Of a DNA stretch of 7,028 nt, positions 6,725-7,028 are shown piece after piece; the first letter of the stretch is position 1, and each line of letters starts with the position of its first letter. The notes under the pieces were generated by a model. That model was not told where the DNA came from. It worked only from the letters and a program-made list of their open reading frames with translations, and made no database searches. Source of the DNA: Planctomycetota bacterium (GTDB taxonomy: Bacteria; Planctomycetota; Phycisphaerae; Sedimentisphaerales; Anaerobacaceae); the NCBI GenBank assembly GCA_022567055.1, contig JADFHU010000294.1, positions 1 to 7,028 of the forward strand, given 5' to 3'. A program made the translations under genes and the position numbers.

Positions 6725-7028
6725 ATACGATTCAAGAGGTCGATACGCCGACCGTCAGCGGGAAGCACGGGAGCGAAACGATCCAGATGGTTCGGGGACA
6801 GTTCGAGGTGTCCATCCGACCCGGACTCCTTCCCGCGGAGGTGATTCAGGCGAATGAGGCCGTGCGACAAGGAAAGGCGGAGGACGCCCGCTCGCTCCTC
6901 TCGCAAGACCTCTTGAGACAAGTCGAGGTGACGGTTGAGAAAGAGCCACCGGCCACGGAACTCTGCTTGATCGTGGCGAGATTGCTTTTCGACTGTCAGC
7001 TCTATGATCGGGCGGAGCCCTGGTATCG
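6721..7028 (+). CDS. N-terminal fragment of a further TPR/GT41-type paralogue, cut by the window edge
   Basis: An open frame of 102 complete codons starts at ATG 6721 and continues past the right edge without a stop. Residues 26-38 (GQFEVSIRPGLLP) align without gaps to 18-30 of the first gene and 33-45 of the third. The alpha-helical TPR-like segment that follows (LPAEVIQANEAVRQG onward) is also similar. Residues about 81-102 resemble the start of the second TPR of the third gene. No catalytic domain is visible, so membership of the glycosyltransferase family is inferred from the shared N-terminus and operon position. The first 18 residues are polar and unlike the other starts, and there is no signal peptide. 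It could instead be a TPR-only protein. Confidence 0.85.
   Translation, partial: MNTIQEVDTPTVSGKHGSETIQMVRGQFEVSIRPGLLPAEVIQANEAVRQGKAEDARSLLSQDLLRQVEVTVEKEPPATELCLIVARLLFDCQLYDRAEPWY

Overview
The window is almost entirely filled by one run of co-directional (+ strand) genes. All of them belong to a single family: TPR-containing glycosyltransferases of CAZy family GT41, the O-GlcNAc-transferase/SPINDLY-type group (COG3914-like). The base composition looks GC-rich (roughly 60% by eye, not computed). Coding density is very high, start/stop codons overlap, GTG is used as a start, and Shine-Dalgarno-like GAGG or AGGGGG precedes most starts, so this is bacterial DNA. Multi-copy SPINDLY-family genes are common in Proteobacteria, often in flagellin or surface-protein glycosylation regions, but nothing in the window fixes the taxon.

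Layout: (1) 29-1816, a 595-aa protein with four TPR-like repeats and one canonical GT41 catalytic domain. (2) 1813-4872, a 1019-aa protein with two complete [2 TPR + GT41] units joined by a Pro/Ser/Glu-rich linker; it starts at a GTG that overlaps the previous stop by 4 bases. (3) A 40-base gap that could form a short hairpin. (4) 4913-6724, a 603-aa TPR-GT41 protein in which two otherwise conserved active-site-region histidines are replaced by Asn and Gln. (5) 6721-7028, the first 102 codons of another gene, overlapping the previous stop by 4 bases. Its N-terminus matches those of genes 1 and 3, so it is very probably another paralogue; it runs off the right edge.

The genes look like one translationally coupled operon built by local duplication, with four GT41 catalytic domains visible and probably a fifth beyond the edge. 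The first domain is canonical by motif. The other three share a one-residue-shorter, rewritten version of the loop that reads Leu-Gly-Tyr-Pro in typical family members. Individual domains have lost different conserved residues. A reasonable inference is a set of paralogous nucleocytoplasmic protein O-glycosyltransferases diversified for different donors, acceptors or non-catalytic roles, possibly acting together on one substrate such as flagellin. No substrate, sugar-nucleotide synthesis or flagellar gene is visible in the window, so the target is not known. No RNA genes, mobile elements, CRISPR arrays or clear terminators were seen.
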